A stretch of DNA of 64,000 bases from Sphingomonas sp. S2-65. Its GTDB lineage: Bacteria > Pseudomonadota > Alphaproteobacteria > Sphingomonadales > Sphingomonadaceae. Below, in pieces: positions 1-8,692 of the stretch (position 1 is its first letter; every line of letters begins with the position of its first letter). Made by a program: the position numbers and the translations under genes. Below the pieces are notes generated by a model. The model was not told the DNA's origin. It saw nothing but the letters and a program-made list of their open reading frames with translations, and searched no databases. The stretch is from contig NZ_CP090953.1 in the NCBI RefSeq assembly GCF_021513175.1, positions 2,414,501-2,478,500 of the forward strand. The letters run 5' to 3'.

Positions 1-633
1 GAAGAGGCGATCATAGAGCGTGCGGCCGCCGGTGCCGAAGCTGCCGGTCTCACGCCGGCCATTCGCCTCGACCACGACCGAAACGTTGAGGCGGACGAGC
101 GGGCGGATGTCGGTGGCGATGAAGCCGTCGGGCCGGACGATCTCAACCACCGACCAGGAGCCGGTGAGCCCGACCGAGACCTGAACGATGCGTGGATCGC
201 GGGCGCGCGCGGCGGCGTCGATCGTCTGGCAGAGGTTCACCTTGTCGGCGAACGGCACCAGATCGAGCGGATCGGCATCGGTATAGAGATGGCGGTTATT
301 GCCCTGGGGCGGCGGCGCCTTCGCGCCCCTGGCCGGATCGATCAGCGCCATGGTCTCCGCCGCGCGGCGGATCGCCTGGGGCGTGATCTCGTTGGCGTGG
401 GCAAAGGCCGTGGTCTCGCCAGAGACCGCGCGCAGCCCGAAGCCCGACTGCGTGTCGTACGACGCGGTCTTCAGCCGGCCATCGTCGAAGCCGAACGCTT
501 CGGTCCGGCGATATTGGAGGTAGAGCTCGCCATCCTCGGCATCGGCCAGCGCCTCTGCGGTGAGCTGGGCGGCGGTGTCGGGATCGAGTTGGGCGCGGTA
601 AATGAACGCGCGCGGATCGGAGGGAAGGCTCAT
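1..633 (-). CDS. tldD: TldD-type metalloprotease, N-terminal part (cut by window edge)
   Basis: The reverse strand reads from an ATG at 633 to the window edge without a stop, giving the first 211 residues. The protein starts MSLPSDPRAF and carries the TldD/PmbA N-terminal features: a YLQYRRTE segment, FDDGRLK near residue 50 and a GFGLRAVSGE strand near residue 66. TldD and TldE form a zinc protease pair in the cytosol that trims modified peptides and unfolded proteins. The HExxxH zinc site lies in the missing C-terminal half, so activity cannot be judged. It follows the zinc-finger gene at 652-882 by 18 nt on the same strand, probably as one transcript. The open frame on the opposite strand (289-930) is its shadow. 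Confidence 0.88.
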   Translation of the reverse strand, partial: MSLPSDPRAFIYRAQLDPDTAAQLTAEALADAEDGELYLQYRRTEAFGFDDGRLKTASYDTQSGFGLRAVSGETTAFAHANEITPQAIRRAAETMALIDPARGAKAPPPQGNNRHLYTDADPLDLVPFADKVNLCQTIDAAARARDPRIVQVSVGLTGSWSVVEIVRPDGFIATDIRPLVRLNVSVVVEANGRRETGSFGTGGRTLYDRLF

Positions 634-651
634 CCCACCGATATAGGAGGC

Positions 652-882
652 TTACAGGCTGGCGCCAGACGCGATGTCAGGCTCGTTCTCATTGCCCGGC
701 TCGTCGGCGGGGCCGCCGATCAGGATGAAGCGCCGGTCGCAATAGCCGCAATCGATATAGCCATGCTCGTCGATCTGCAGGAACACGCGCGGATGGCCGA
801 GCGATGCCGGCACGCCGGGACCGGAGCCGTCGCAAGACACGCGGGCATGGGAAGTACGGATGGTCTCGGACGGCGCGATCAT
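652..882 (-). CDS. CHCC-type zinc-finger domain protein (NDUFS6-like)
   Basis: This 76-residue protein has the CHCC zinc-finger pattern with C17, H30, C45 and C48, the last two in a DCGYCDRRF segment. The same fold is found in the complex I accessory subunit NDUFS6/NUMM and in small alphaproteobacterial proteins, and a respiratory role is inferred by homology only. I chose the internal ATG at 882 because the family starts shortly before the first cysteine. A longer frame from 924 would run into the promoter region of the divergent ABC gene. It lies just upstream of tldD in the same direction. Confidence 0.8.
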   Translation of the reverse strand: MIAPSETIRTSHARVSCDGSGPGVPASLGHPRVFLQIDEHGYIDCGYCDRRFILIGGPADEPGNENEPDIASGASL

Positions 883-947
883 GCCGACTCGCCTAGCAAA
901 GCGCGCTGGGGCTCGCAATCGCATGCTTAGCGTCTTATGCGGTTGCC

Positions 948-1868
948 ATGACTCAGGCCGCGATCGAGATCGACCAGCTCTGCAAGACCTATGCGGGGGG
1001 CAAGCGCGCTTTGGACGGCGTCAGCTTCGACGTGCCGCGCGGGACGATCTTCGGCCTGCTGGGGCCGAACGGCGCGGGCAAGTCGACGCTGATCAACATC
1101 CTGGCGGGGCTGGTCAACAAGACCGGCGGGCGCACGACGATCTGGGGGTTCGACACCGACCAGCATCCGCGCAACGCCAAGGCGTCGATTGGAATCGTGA
1201 ACCAGGAGATCGTGTTCGATCCGTTCTTCACGCCCAAGGAGACGCTGGAGATCCAGGCGGGGCTGTACGGCATCGCCAAGCGCGACTTCGATGCGATGGC
1301 GCTGCTGCGCGCGGTGCATCTGGAGGACAAGGCCGAAGCCTATTCGCGGACGCTGTCTGGGGGCATGAAGCGGCGGCTGATGGTCGCCAAGGCGATGGTG
1401 CATTCGCCGCCGATCATCGTGCTCGACGAGCCGACCGCGGGCGTCGACGTCGAGCTTCGCCAGCAGCTCTGGGCGTATGTGAAGTCGCTCAACGCACGCG
1501 GGGTGACGGTGGTGCTGACCACGCATTATCTGGAAGAGGCCGAGCAGCTGTGCGACCGGATCGCGATCATCAACCACGGCCAGCTGATCGCCAACAAGCC
1601 TACGCGCGAATTGGTGGGGATGGCGCAGGAAAAGGTCGTGGAAGTGACCGTCGACCGCGACGTCGTCACTCCGCCCGCCAATGCTTGCTTCCAGAAGATC
1701 GAGATCAAGGGCCAGCGGACGCTGGTGATCACCTATCGCAAGGACCAGGCGAATGCCGGCGAGGTACTGGGCGCGGTGCAGGGTGCCGGGCTGGGGATCG
1801 TCGACGTTTCGACGCGCGAGGCGGATCTGGAGGACGTGTTCCTCAATTTGACTCGCTCGGTGGGGTGA
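948..1868 (+). CDS. ABC transporter ATP-binding protein
   Basis: This is a 306-residue ABC ATPase of the CcmA/NatA (ABC-2) type. The Walker A GPNGAGKS is at residues 39-46, the signature LSGGM near 135, Walker B IIVLDEP near 157 with the D-loop after it, and the switch histidine in TTHYLEE near 190. The last ~80 residues are the extra C-terminal domain common in ABC-2 exporters. Such subunits energise export through a separate membrane protein, but no permease gene lies beside it: upstream is a divergent zinc-finger gene and downstream a convergent esterase. The substrate is unknown. Confidence 0.9.
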   Translation: MTQAAIEIDQLCKTYAGGKRALDGVSFDVPRGTIFGLLGPNGAGKSTLINILAGLVNKTGGRTTIWGFDTDQHPRNAKASIGIVNQEIVFDPFFTPKETLEIQAGLYGIAKRDFDAMALLRAVHLEDKAEAYSRTLSGGMKRRLMVAKAMVHSPPIIVLDEPTAGVDVELRQQLWAYVKSLNARGVTVVLTTHYLEEAEQLCDRIAIINHGQLIANKPTRELVGMAQEKVVEVTVDRDVVTPPANACFQKIEIKGQRTLVITYRKDQANAGEVLGAVQGAGLGIVDVSTREADLEDVFLNLTRSVG

Positions 1869-1945
1869 GCGGCCTCGTTCTCCGGTGAATACCGGGGGAC
1901 GTGGCGGGTGCGCGGCTTTCTGTGCTCGACTTCTACTCTTTTCTT

Positions 1946-2023
1946 GTCACCCCGGCCTTGAGCCGGGGTCCCGCTGCCTGCGACCGGAGAAGAAGCGGGA
2001 TCCCGGCTCAAGGCCGGGATGAC
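1946..2023. repeat. REP doublet (REPIN-like palindrome), copy 1
   Basis: Two inverted hairpins, GTCACCCCGGCCTTGAGCCG on the left and its near reverse complement on the right, flank a short spacer ending AGAAGCGGGATC. Each arm can fold alone (CCCCGGC/GCCGGGG). The same unit recurs at 49279-49357 and 59648-59728, and as a half unit at 23711-23747. This copy lies between convergent genes, where it could act as a transcription barrier on both strands. Confidence 0.85.
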
Positions 2024-2040
2024 GGGGGTCTTGGAGATGC

Positions 2041-2937
2041 TCAGCGGCGGCGGCGCGCGAAGAAGGCCCACATCGCTTCGTTGTCGGCGACCCAGCTATG
2101 CCCGGCTTGTGAATCGATCCGGGCGACTACCTCGGCGCCCGACCGGCATTCCGTATAGCCATGTTCCTCGATCCCGCCGGCGCTGACCGTAGGGCGCGGG
2201 CGGCGGCAGCCGTTGAGGTCTGCCCAGCGCGCCTCGGCCGTGCGCATCGGATATTGCCAATAAGGCGCGCCGCCGCCCTCGACCGGGTTGGTCGTGTCCC
2301 TGCCCCCGGCGAAGGCGATCACCGGCATCGGGCGTGAGGGCTGGCAGGTCTTGGGATCGGGAAAGCGCGGATCGACCGGGGAGGGGTTGCCGGCGCGCAG
2401 GCCGACGACCGGCGCGATCGCGGCGAAGCGGTCGGCGGCCACGCAGCCGAGCCATGACGTCATCCGGCCGCCGCCCGAAAGGCCGGTGACATAGACGCGG
2501 CTGGCGTCTGCGCAGCCTAGGGTGCCGAGCCATTGCGCCGCTTCGGTGAGGAAGGCCACATCGTCCGGATCGTTCGGACCGGGCACCTTGCCGGTGACGG
2601 TGGGCACGCCGGGGATGTTCCAGACGAAGCCCTTGCCCTCTGCAATGCCGGCGTCGGGAGCGGCAACCAGGAAGCCGTGGCGATCGGCGGTCTCAGCAAG
2701 CTTTGACTCCGCCAGCATCTGCGCACCCGTGCCGGTGCTGCCGTGAAGGAGGAATACCAAGGGCGCGCGCTTCGTATAGCCGCTGGGCACATGGAGCAGC
2801 AGGCTGCGCCCCGTATCGCCGATCACCACGCGCTGGCTGGTCCCCGGCGCCACGCCGAGACACTGCGCCGCGAAGGCAGACGGTGCTCCAATGCCGGCGA
2901 ACAGCAACGCCGCACAAACCAGCTTCAGCCCCCGCAT
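2041..2937 (-). CDS. Secreted alpha/beta-hydrolase esterase (LpqC/PHB-depolymerase family)
   Basis: The ATG at 2937 gives 298 residues with a clear signal peptide (MRGLKLVCAALLFAGIG, cleaved after the AFA motif). The oxyanion-hole stretch LLHGSTGTG lies near residue 65, the nucleophile elbow GLSGGG near 152, an acidic residue in GGRDTTNP near 210 and the histidine in QAGHSW near 278. This is the catalytic layout of the LpqC/feruloyl-esterase/poly(3-hydroxybutyrate) depolymerase group, acting outside the cytoplasm. The substrate cannot be read from the sequence. A 16-residue longer start at 2985 lacks a sensible signal peptide. It diverges from nadB with 67 bp between start codons. Confidence 0.82.
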   Translation of the reverse strand: MRGLKLVCAALLFAGIGAPSAFAAQCLGVAPGTSQRVVIGDTGRSLLLHVPSGYTKRAPLVFLLHGSTGTGAQMLAESKLAETADRHGFLVAAPDAGIAEGKGFVWNIPGVPTVTGKVPGPNDPDDVAFLTEAAQWLGTLGCADASRVYVTGLSGGGRMTSWLGCVAADRFAAIAPVVGLRAGNPSPVDPRFPDPKTCQPSRPMPVIAFAGGRDTTNPVEGGGAPYWQYPMRTAEARWADLNGCRRPRPTVSAGGIEEHGYTECRSGAEVVARIDSQAGHSWVADNEAMWAFFARRRR

Positions 2938-3004
2938 AAGTGTCTTTCGTTGCAACTGCCCTGCCCTAGCGCCTAGGCGGAGCATCGAAGCAGCGGAAGA
3001 GTGT

Positions 3005-4594
3005 ATGGCCGGGGATCCTCATAATAACGACATCCTGGTCATCGGATCGGGCGCAGCCGGATTGACTGCCGCGCTCAACCTGGCGAGCCGGTTCAAGGTG
3101 ACGGTGCTGGCCAAGGGCCGGCTGGACGAAGGCTCCACTGCCTGGGCGCAGGGCGGGATCGCCGCGGTGCTCGAGCCCGGCGACACCTTCGACAACCATA
3201 TCGAGGACACGATGGTCGCCGGCGCGGGCCTGAACGACCGCGCGACTGTCGAAATGGTGGTGGAGAATGCGCCGGCCGCGATCGAGACGCTGGTGAAGCT
3301 GGGCGTGCCCTTCAACATGAACGGCGAGGCGCTGCACCTGACCCGCGAAGGCGGGCACAGCCACCGCCGCATCGTCCATGTCGACGACGCGACGGGACTT
3401 GCGGTGCAGACTGCTCTGCTGCGCGCGGCGCAGGCGCATCCCAACATCACGCTGGTGCCCGACATGGTGGTGATCGACCTGGCCACCAGCCGGCACGAGC
3501 TGCGCTATTCGGGCGCGGGTAATGTCTGGGGCGTCTATGCCTTCAACCGCGCGACCAAGCGGGTGGAGCTGTTCACCGGCCGCGCGACGGTGCTGGCGAC
3601 GGGGGGCGCGGGGCGGACCTATCTGTTTTCCACCGCGCCGAGTGGCGCGACCGGGGACGGCATCGCCATGGCGTGGCGCGCGGGGGCACGGGTCTCCAAC
3701 ATGGAATTCATGCAGTTCCACCCGACCTGCCTGTACAATCTCGAGGTCAAGAATTTCCTGATCACCGAAGCCGTGCGCGGCGAAGGCGGGCATCTGCGCA
3801 ACCCGGTGACCGGACACCGCTTCATGCCCGATCTGGACCCGCGCGCCGAGCTGGCGCCGCGCGACGTGGTGGCCCGCGCGATCGACGCCGAGATCAAGCG
3901 CCACGGCCTGGACTATGTTCACCTGGACATCAGCCATATGGGCGCCGACTTCGTGAAGCAGCATTTCCCGACGATCCACGCGCGGCTGCTCGATCTCGAC
4001 ATCGACATGACCCGCGAGCCGATCCCGGTGGTGCCGGCGCAGCATTATACGTGCGGCGGCGTCGTGATCGACCGTGACGGGCGCACCGATCTGCCCAACC
4101 TCTATGCCGCCGGCGAAGTCAGCCAATCCGGGCTGCACGGCGCCAATCGCCTGGCGTCGAACTCGCTGCTCGAATGCTTCGTGTTCGGCGAGGCGGTGGC
4201 GCGGCACATCGCGGCGAATTGGGGCGACCTCGCCCCGCCGCCGCCGATCCGCCCTTGGGACGAGAGCCGCGTGACGCATTCGGACGAGGAAGTCGTCATC
4301 AAGCAGAACTGGACCGAGATCCGGCGCTTTATGTGGAACTATGTCGGCATCGTCCGTACCACCAAGCGGCTCGAGCGCGCCGCGCACCGCATCGCCATGC
4401 TGCGCGAGGAAGTGAACGATTATTATGGTCACTTCCGCGTGACGCCCGATCTGATCGAGCTGCGCAACCTGCTGGAGAGTGCGGACTTGATCGTGCGCTC
4501 GGCCTTGCACCGCAAGGAAAGTCGTGGGCTGCACTATACGCTGGATTATCCCGAGACGCTTGATATCGCGACGGATACGGTGCTGGTGCCTTAA
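3005..4594 (+). CDS. nadB: L-aspartate oxidase
   Basis: NadB is a flavoprotein that oxidises L-aspartate to iminoaspartate, the first step of de novo NAD synthesis. From the ATG at 3005 the protein has 529 residues, close to family length. It shows the FAD-binding GSGAAG at residues 14-19, the fumarate-reductase-like EGGHSHRRI segment, MQFHPTCLY and the C-terminal AQHYTCGG with LASNSLLECFVFG. A longer frame from 2891 adds a non-homologous N-terminus and is rejected. The partner genes nadA and nadC are not in this window. Confidence 0.95.
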   Translation: MAGDPHNNDILVIGSGAAGLTAALNLASRFKVTVLAKGRLDEGSTAWAQGGIAAVLEPGDTFDNHIEDTMVAGAGLNDRATVEMVVENAPAAIETLVKLGVPFNMNGEALHLTREGGHSHRRIVHVDDATGLAVQTALLRAAQAHPNITLVPDMVVIDLATSRHELRYSGAGNVWGVYAFNRATKRVELFTGRATVLATGGAGRTYLFSTAPSGATGDGIAMAWRAGARVSNMEFMQFHPTCLYNLEVKNFLITEAVRGEGGHLRNPVTGHRFMPDLDPRAELAPRDVVARAIDAEIKRHGLDYVHLDISHMGADFVKQHFPTIHARLLDLDIDMTREPIPVVPAQHYTCGGVVIDRDGRTDLPNLYAAGEVSQSGLHGANRLASNSLLECFVFGEAVARHIAANWGDLAPPPPIRPWDESRVTHSDEEVVIKQNWTEIRRFMWNYVGIVRTTKRLERAAHRIAMLREEVNDYYGHFRVTPDLIELRNLLESADLIVRSALHRKESRGLHYTLDYPETLDIATDTVLVP

Positions 4595-4728
4595 GCGAGG
4601 AGCAAAGCGTTGCACCTTCCTTCACCATTCGTCGCGATGATGAGGGTATTCATCGCATACGGACATGGCCGGACTTTGCCGGGAGATCGGCACGCCGCAT
4701 GTTCCACGCAGAGTGTTAGGGCGTACGC

Positions 4729-5844
4729 GTGAAGAAAACGGTTGGATTCTCGGCAATTGAACGAGCGTTGACGATCGCGGGGCTTGGCCCGGCGATGTTG
4801 GTCGGGTGCGCCGTGCACGACGATTCGATGCTTGCCGCTTATCTTCCGGCGCCGAGCTACAGCGTGTTGATGCCCTTCCCCGCAGCCGTGAAGCCGCGGC
4901 GCGCTTATGTGCAGGCGCCCCTGCCGCTGGTGAATGCGCTGGATGGGATCACCCGCAATTTCGATGGACTGGTCGGTGTTGCGGTGGAGAGCATCGACGG
5001 CAACTGGATCGCTACGGCGGGCGCACCGAACCGGCCAATGCCGCAACAAAGCGTCAGCAAGCTTTGGGTCACGATGACCCTGCTCGACCTGGTCGATCAG
5101 GGGAAGATCGGGCTCGACGATCCGCTGACCATCACCAGAGCCGACTTCACGCTGTTCCATCAGCCGGTCGCCGCGCTGGTGAAGGGCGATCAGGGCTATA
5201 CCTCGACCGTCGGGGAAATCGCGCGCCGGGCGATGCAGATGAGCGACAATACCTGCAACGACAAGCTGCTCCGGCTGGTCGGCGGCCCGCAGGCAGTGCG
5301 CGACTTCATCACCAAATATCAGCTCGGCAGGATCGGTTTCGGTCCAGGCGAGCGATTGCTTCAAGCCGGCACCGCCGGTCTCGAGTGGAAGCCCGAATAC
5401 GCCTATGGCAACGCCTTTGCGGTTGCGCGCTCACGGTTGTCGCCGGCCGTGCGGCAGGCCGCATACGAAGCCTATGTGAAGGATCCCCCGGACGGCGCCG
5501 CCCCGTCGGCGATCGCCGGCGCGCTTGCCCGGCTGAAGCGCGGCGAGTTGTTGTCGCCTGCCTCCACCCAGTGGTTGCTGGCGACGATGGGCGCGGCCCG
5601 CACCGGGCACGCGCGCGTCCGCGCGTCGGTGCCTGCCGGCTGGAGCTATGGCCACAAGACCGGCACCGGCCAGGATCTCGGCCGTCGCACCGCGGGCTTC
5701 AACGATGTCGGTATCCTGACGGCACCCGATGGCCAGTCCTATGCGATCGCCGTGATGATTGGCGATACATCACGCCCGCCGCGCGACCGTCAGCTGCTGA
5801 TGCAGGCAGTCGGTGCCGCAGTGGTGGCGCATCACGAGCTGTAA
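4729..5844 (+). CDS. Class A beta-lactamase-fold serine hydrolase, probable lipoprotein
   Basis: This 371-residue protein starts at a GTG and carries the three penicillin-interacting motifs: SVSK (SxxK) near residue 107, SDN near 173 and KTG near 309. The N-terminus has a hydrophobic stretch ending LVGC, a good lipobox, so it is probably anchored in the periplasm. The omega-loop ExxLN of true class A beta-lactamases is not recognisable; the corresponding stretch reads GLEWKPEYAYGN. Activity on beta-lactams is therefore uncertain, and a peptidoglycan or ester substrate is possible. It stands alone, with a 134-bp upstream gap and a hairpin at its stop codon. Confidence 0.8.
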   Translation: MKKTVGFSAIERALTIAGLGPAMLVGCAVHDDSMLAAYLPAPSYSVLMPFPAAVKPRRAYVQAPLPLVNALDGITRNFDGLVGVAVESIDGNWIATAGAPNRPMPQQSVSKLWVTMTLLDLVDQGKIGLDDPLTITRADFTLFHQPVAALVKGDQGYTSTVGEIARRAMQMSDNTCNDKLLRLVGGPQAVRDFITKYQLGRIGFGPGERLLQAGTAGLEWKPEYAYGNAFAVARSRLSPAVRQAAYEAYVKDPPDGAAPSAIAGALARLKRGELLSPASTQWLLATMGAARTGHARVRASVPAGWSYGHKTGTGQDLGRRTAGFNDVGILTAPDGQSYAIAVMIGDTSRPPRDRQLLMQAVGAAVVAHHEL

Positions 5845-5867
5845 ACTGTTGCCGCTCGGCAACAGTT
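5844..5867. terminator. Perfect 10-bp hairpin at the stop codon of the serine hydrolase gene
   Basis: AACTGTTGCC, a GCTC loop and GGCAACAGTT form a perfect hairpin starting at the last base of the TAA stop codon. There is no T-tract, so it may protect or process the 3' end rather than terminate transcription by itself. Confidence 0.5.
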
Positions 5868-5918
5868 GAGCGCGCGGCAGGGTTGGGATCGGCGGTCGTC
5901 GCTGCTATCTGAGCAGCG

Positions 5919-8672
5919 ATGCCTCATCTCTATCTCGTAGACGGCTCCGGCTACATATTCCGAGCCTATCACCGGCTGCCGCCGCTCACCAACAAGCATG
6001 GCGAGCCGGTGGGCGCCGTCTATGGCTATACCACCATGTTGTGGAAGCTCGCCGACGAGCTCCACAAGGCCGATGGTCCCACCCATATGGCGGTGATCCT
6101 CGACAAATCGAGCAGCACCTTCCGCAACGCGATGTACGACGCGTACAAGGCGAACCGGCCACCGCCGCCCGAGGATCTGGTGCCGCAGTTCCCGATGATC
6201 CGCGACGCGACTCGCGCCTTTTCGCTGCCGTGCATCGAAGAGGAAGGCTGGGAGGCTGACGACTTGATCGCCAGCTATGCCAAGGCGGCGCTGGCGCAGG
6301 GTTGGGAAGTGACCATCGTCAGTTCCGACAAGGACCTGATGCAACTGATCGAGCCTGGGCTCGACCTGTACGACACGATGAACAACCGCCGCCTGAGCGA
6401 CGATGCGGTGATCGAGAAGTTCGGCGTGCCGCCCAAGCAGCTGGGCGAAGTGCTGGCGCTGATGGGCGATAGCGTCGACAATGTGCCCGGGGTCCCCGGA
6501 ATCGGGCCGAAGACCGCCGCCAAGCTGATCCAGGAGCATGGCACGGTGGAGGCGGTGCTCGCCGCCGCGCCGGACATGAAGAAGAGCAAGCTGCGCGACA
6601 ATCTGATCGAGCATGCCGACATGGCAAGGCTGTCGCGCCAGTTGGTGACGCTCGCCTGTGACGTGCCGCTGCCCGACCCGCTCGACGCGCTCGAGTTGCA
6701 GGGGATACCCGACGCGCCGCTGCGCGCGTTCCTGGAGCATCACGGCTTCAAGTCGCTGATCCTGCGGCTGTCGGCGGTGGCCGATGCGCCGGTGGAGAGT
6801 CCCGAGCCGGTGGACCTACCCGAGGATCCGCCCTGCGATCACGACGCGTATGAGACGGTGGTTACCGAAGAAGCGCTCGACCGCTGGATCGCGGAGGCGA
6901 CGCACCAGGGCTGGGTGGCGGTGGATACCGAGACCAGCGAGCTCGACGCGATGCGCGCGGGACTGTGCGGGGTGAGCCTGGCGCTGGCGCCCAACAAGGC
7001 GTGCTATATCCCGCTGACCCATGGCGGCAGCGACATGTTCGCCGAGAAGCCGGAGCAGCTCGACAAGCCGGTGGCGCTGGCGAAGCTGAAAGTGCTGCTG
7101 GAAGACCCGGCCGTGCTCAAGATCGGGCATAATCTGAAATACGACATGATCGTGCTGGCGCGGCGCGGCATCGCCATCGCGCCCTATGACGACACGATCG
7201 TGATGAGCTTCGACCTGGACGCGGGCCTGCACGGGCATGGCATGGACGAGCTGGCGGCGACGCACCTCTCGCACAGCTGCATCGCGTTCAAGGACGTGGT
7301 CGGTACCGGCAAGAAGCAGCTGAGCTTCCGCGAAGTCGATCTGAAGAATGCCACGCGCTATGCCGCCGAGGACGCCGATGTGACGCTGCGGCTGTGGCAG
7401 CGTCTGAAGCCGCGGCTATCGTCCGAAAGCGTGACGCGGGTCTATGAGATGGTCGACCGCCCGCTGGTCGGCGTGATCGCCGGCATGGAGCGCGAGGGCG
7501 TCAAGGTCGATGCAGGCGTGCTGTCGCGGTTGTCCGACGAATTTTCCAAGCAGATCGCCGCGCTGGAGACCGAGATCCACGCCATCGCCGGCTTCCCGTT
7601 CACCATCGGCAGCCCCAAGCAATTGGGCGACGTGCTGTTCGACAAGATGGGGATCAAGGGCGGTCGCAAGGGCAAGTCGGGCGTGTATTCGACCGACGTC
7701 AACGAGTTGGAGCGGATCGCCGCCGACAAGGATTCGCCCGGGCGCGAGATGGTGGTCAAGGTGCTCGACTGGCGCCAGCTCACCAAGCTCAAGAACACCT
7801 ATACCGATGCGCTCCAGGCGCAGATCGATCCCGAGACGGGGCGCGTCCACACGAGCTATTCGCTGACCGGCGCGCAGACCGGGCGGCTGTCGTCGACCGA
7901 CCCGAACCTCCAGAACATCCCGATCCGTACCGAAACCGGCCGGCAGATCCGCGACGCCTTCGTGGCCGAACCGGGCAACGTCATCCTGGCGGCCGACTAT
8001 TCGCAGATCGAGCTGCGGCTGGCCGCGCACATCGCCGACGTGCCCGCGCTGCGCCAGGCGTTCGAGGACGGGACCGACATCCACAACATGACCGCCATGG
8101 AGCTGTTCGGCGAAGTGAACCGCGATACGCGCGGGCGGGCCAAGACGATCAACTTCGCGATCCTCTACGGTATCTCGCGCTGGGGACTGGCTGGTCGGCT
8201 CGACGTGAGCGTCGACGAGGCACAGGGGATGATCAACCGCTATTTCGAGCGGTTCCCGGGCATCAATCGCTACATTGCCGACACGCTGAGCGAGGCCAAG
8301 GCGCGCGGCTACACCACCACGCTGTTCGGCCGGAAGACGCACTTCCCACGGCTCAAGGCGGCCAATCCGAACGAGCGCGCCGGGTCCGAACGCGCGGCGA
8401 TCAATGCGCCTATCCAGGGGACCAGCGCCGACATCATCAAGCGGGCGATGATCCGGATGGGGCCGGCGCTGATCGAGGCAGGGCTCCCGCAGGTGCGCAT
8501 GCTGATGCAGGTGCACGACGAACTGGTGTTCGAACTGCCCGAAGGCGATGTCGAGCGTGCGCGCGGCGTGATCGAGCATGTCATGGCGACAGCGGCAGAG
8601 CCGGCGGTGAAGCTCACCGTGCCGCTGGGCGTGGATATAGGCGTGGGTCCAAGCTGGGGCGCCGCACATTGA
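5919..8672 (+). CDS. polA: DNA polymerase I
   Basis: The 917-residue protein has all three PolA domains. Residues 1-290 form the 5'-3' nuclease, starting PHLYLVDGSGYIFRAYH. Residues ~310-500 form a 3'-5' exonuclease that looks active, with DTE near residue 337, a GHNLKYD segment and YAAEDAD. The polymerase follows with motif A DYSQIELR near 692, motif B RAKTINFAILYG and motif C VHDELVFE near 864. It fills gaps left by Okazaki primers and repair. The length matches family members (E. coli 928). It is followed within 20 nt by the flippase gene. Confidence 0.97.
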   Translation: MPHLYLVDGSGYIFRAYHRLPPLTNKHGEPVGAVYGYTTMLWKLADELHKADGPTHMAVILDKSSSTFRNAMYDAYKANRPPPPEDLVPQFPMIRDATRAFSLPCIEEEGWEADDLIASYAKAALAQGWEVTIVSSDKDLMQLIEPGLDLYDTMNNRRLSDDAVIEKFGVPPKQLGEVLALMGDSVDNVPGVPGIGPKTAAKLIQEHGTVEAVLAAAPDMKKSKLRDNLIEHADMARLSRQLVTLACDVPLPDPLDALELQGIPDAPLRAFLEHHGFKSLILRLSAVADAPVESPEPVDLPEDPPCDHDAYETVVTEEALDRWIAEATHQGWVAVDTETSELDAMRAGLCGVSLALAPNKACYIPLTHGGSDMFAEKPEQLDKPVALAKLKVLLEDPAVLKIGHNLKYDMIVLARRGIAIAPYDDTIVMSFDLDAGLHGHGMDELAATHLSHSCIAFKDVVGTGKKQLSFREVDLKNATRYAAEDADVTLRLWQRLKPRLSSESVTRVYEMVDRPLVGVIAGMEREGVKVDAGVLSRLSDEFSKQIAALETEIHAIAGFPFTIGSPKQLGDVLFDKMGIKGGRKGKSGVYSTDVNELERIAADKDSPGREMVVKVLDWRQLTKLKNTYTDALQAQIDPETGRVHTSYSLTGAQTGRLSSTDPNLQNIPIRTETGRQIRDAFVAEPGNVILAADYSQIELRLAAHIADVPALRQAFEDGTDIHNMTAMELFGEVNRDTRGRAKTINFAILYGISRWGLAGRLDVSVDEAQGMINRYFERFPGINRYIADTLSEAKARGYTTTLFGRKTHFPRLKAANPNERAGSERAAINAPIQGTSADIIKRAMIRMGPALIEAGLPQVRMLMQVHDELVFELPEGDVERARGVIEHVMATAAEPAVKLTVPLGVDIGVGPSWGAAH

Positions 8673-8692
8673 TCCCTGCCCCTGCTTCCCCA

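Noticed and set aside
289..930. 213-residue forward open frame at the left edge
   Set aside because: It is antisense to tldD and the zinc-finger gene, has no family motifs and is Arg/Ala/Gly rich, as shadow frames in high-GC DNA are.
4595..4728. Small gene between nadB and the serine hydrolase
   Set aside because: No frame with a plausible start and coding bias was found in these 134 bp.
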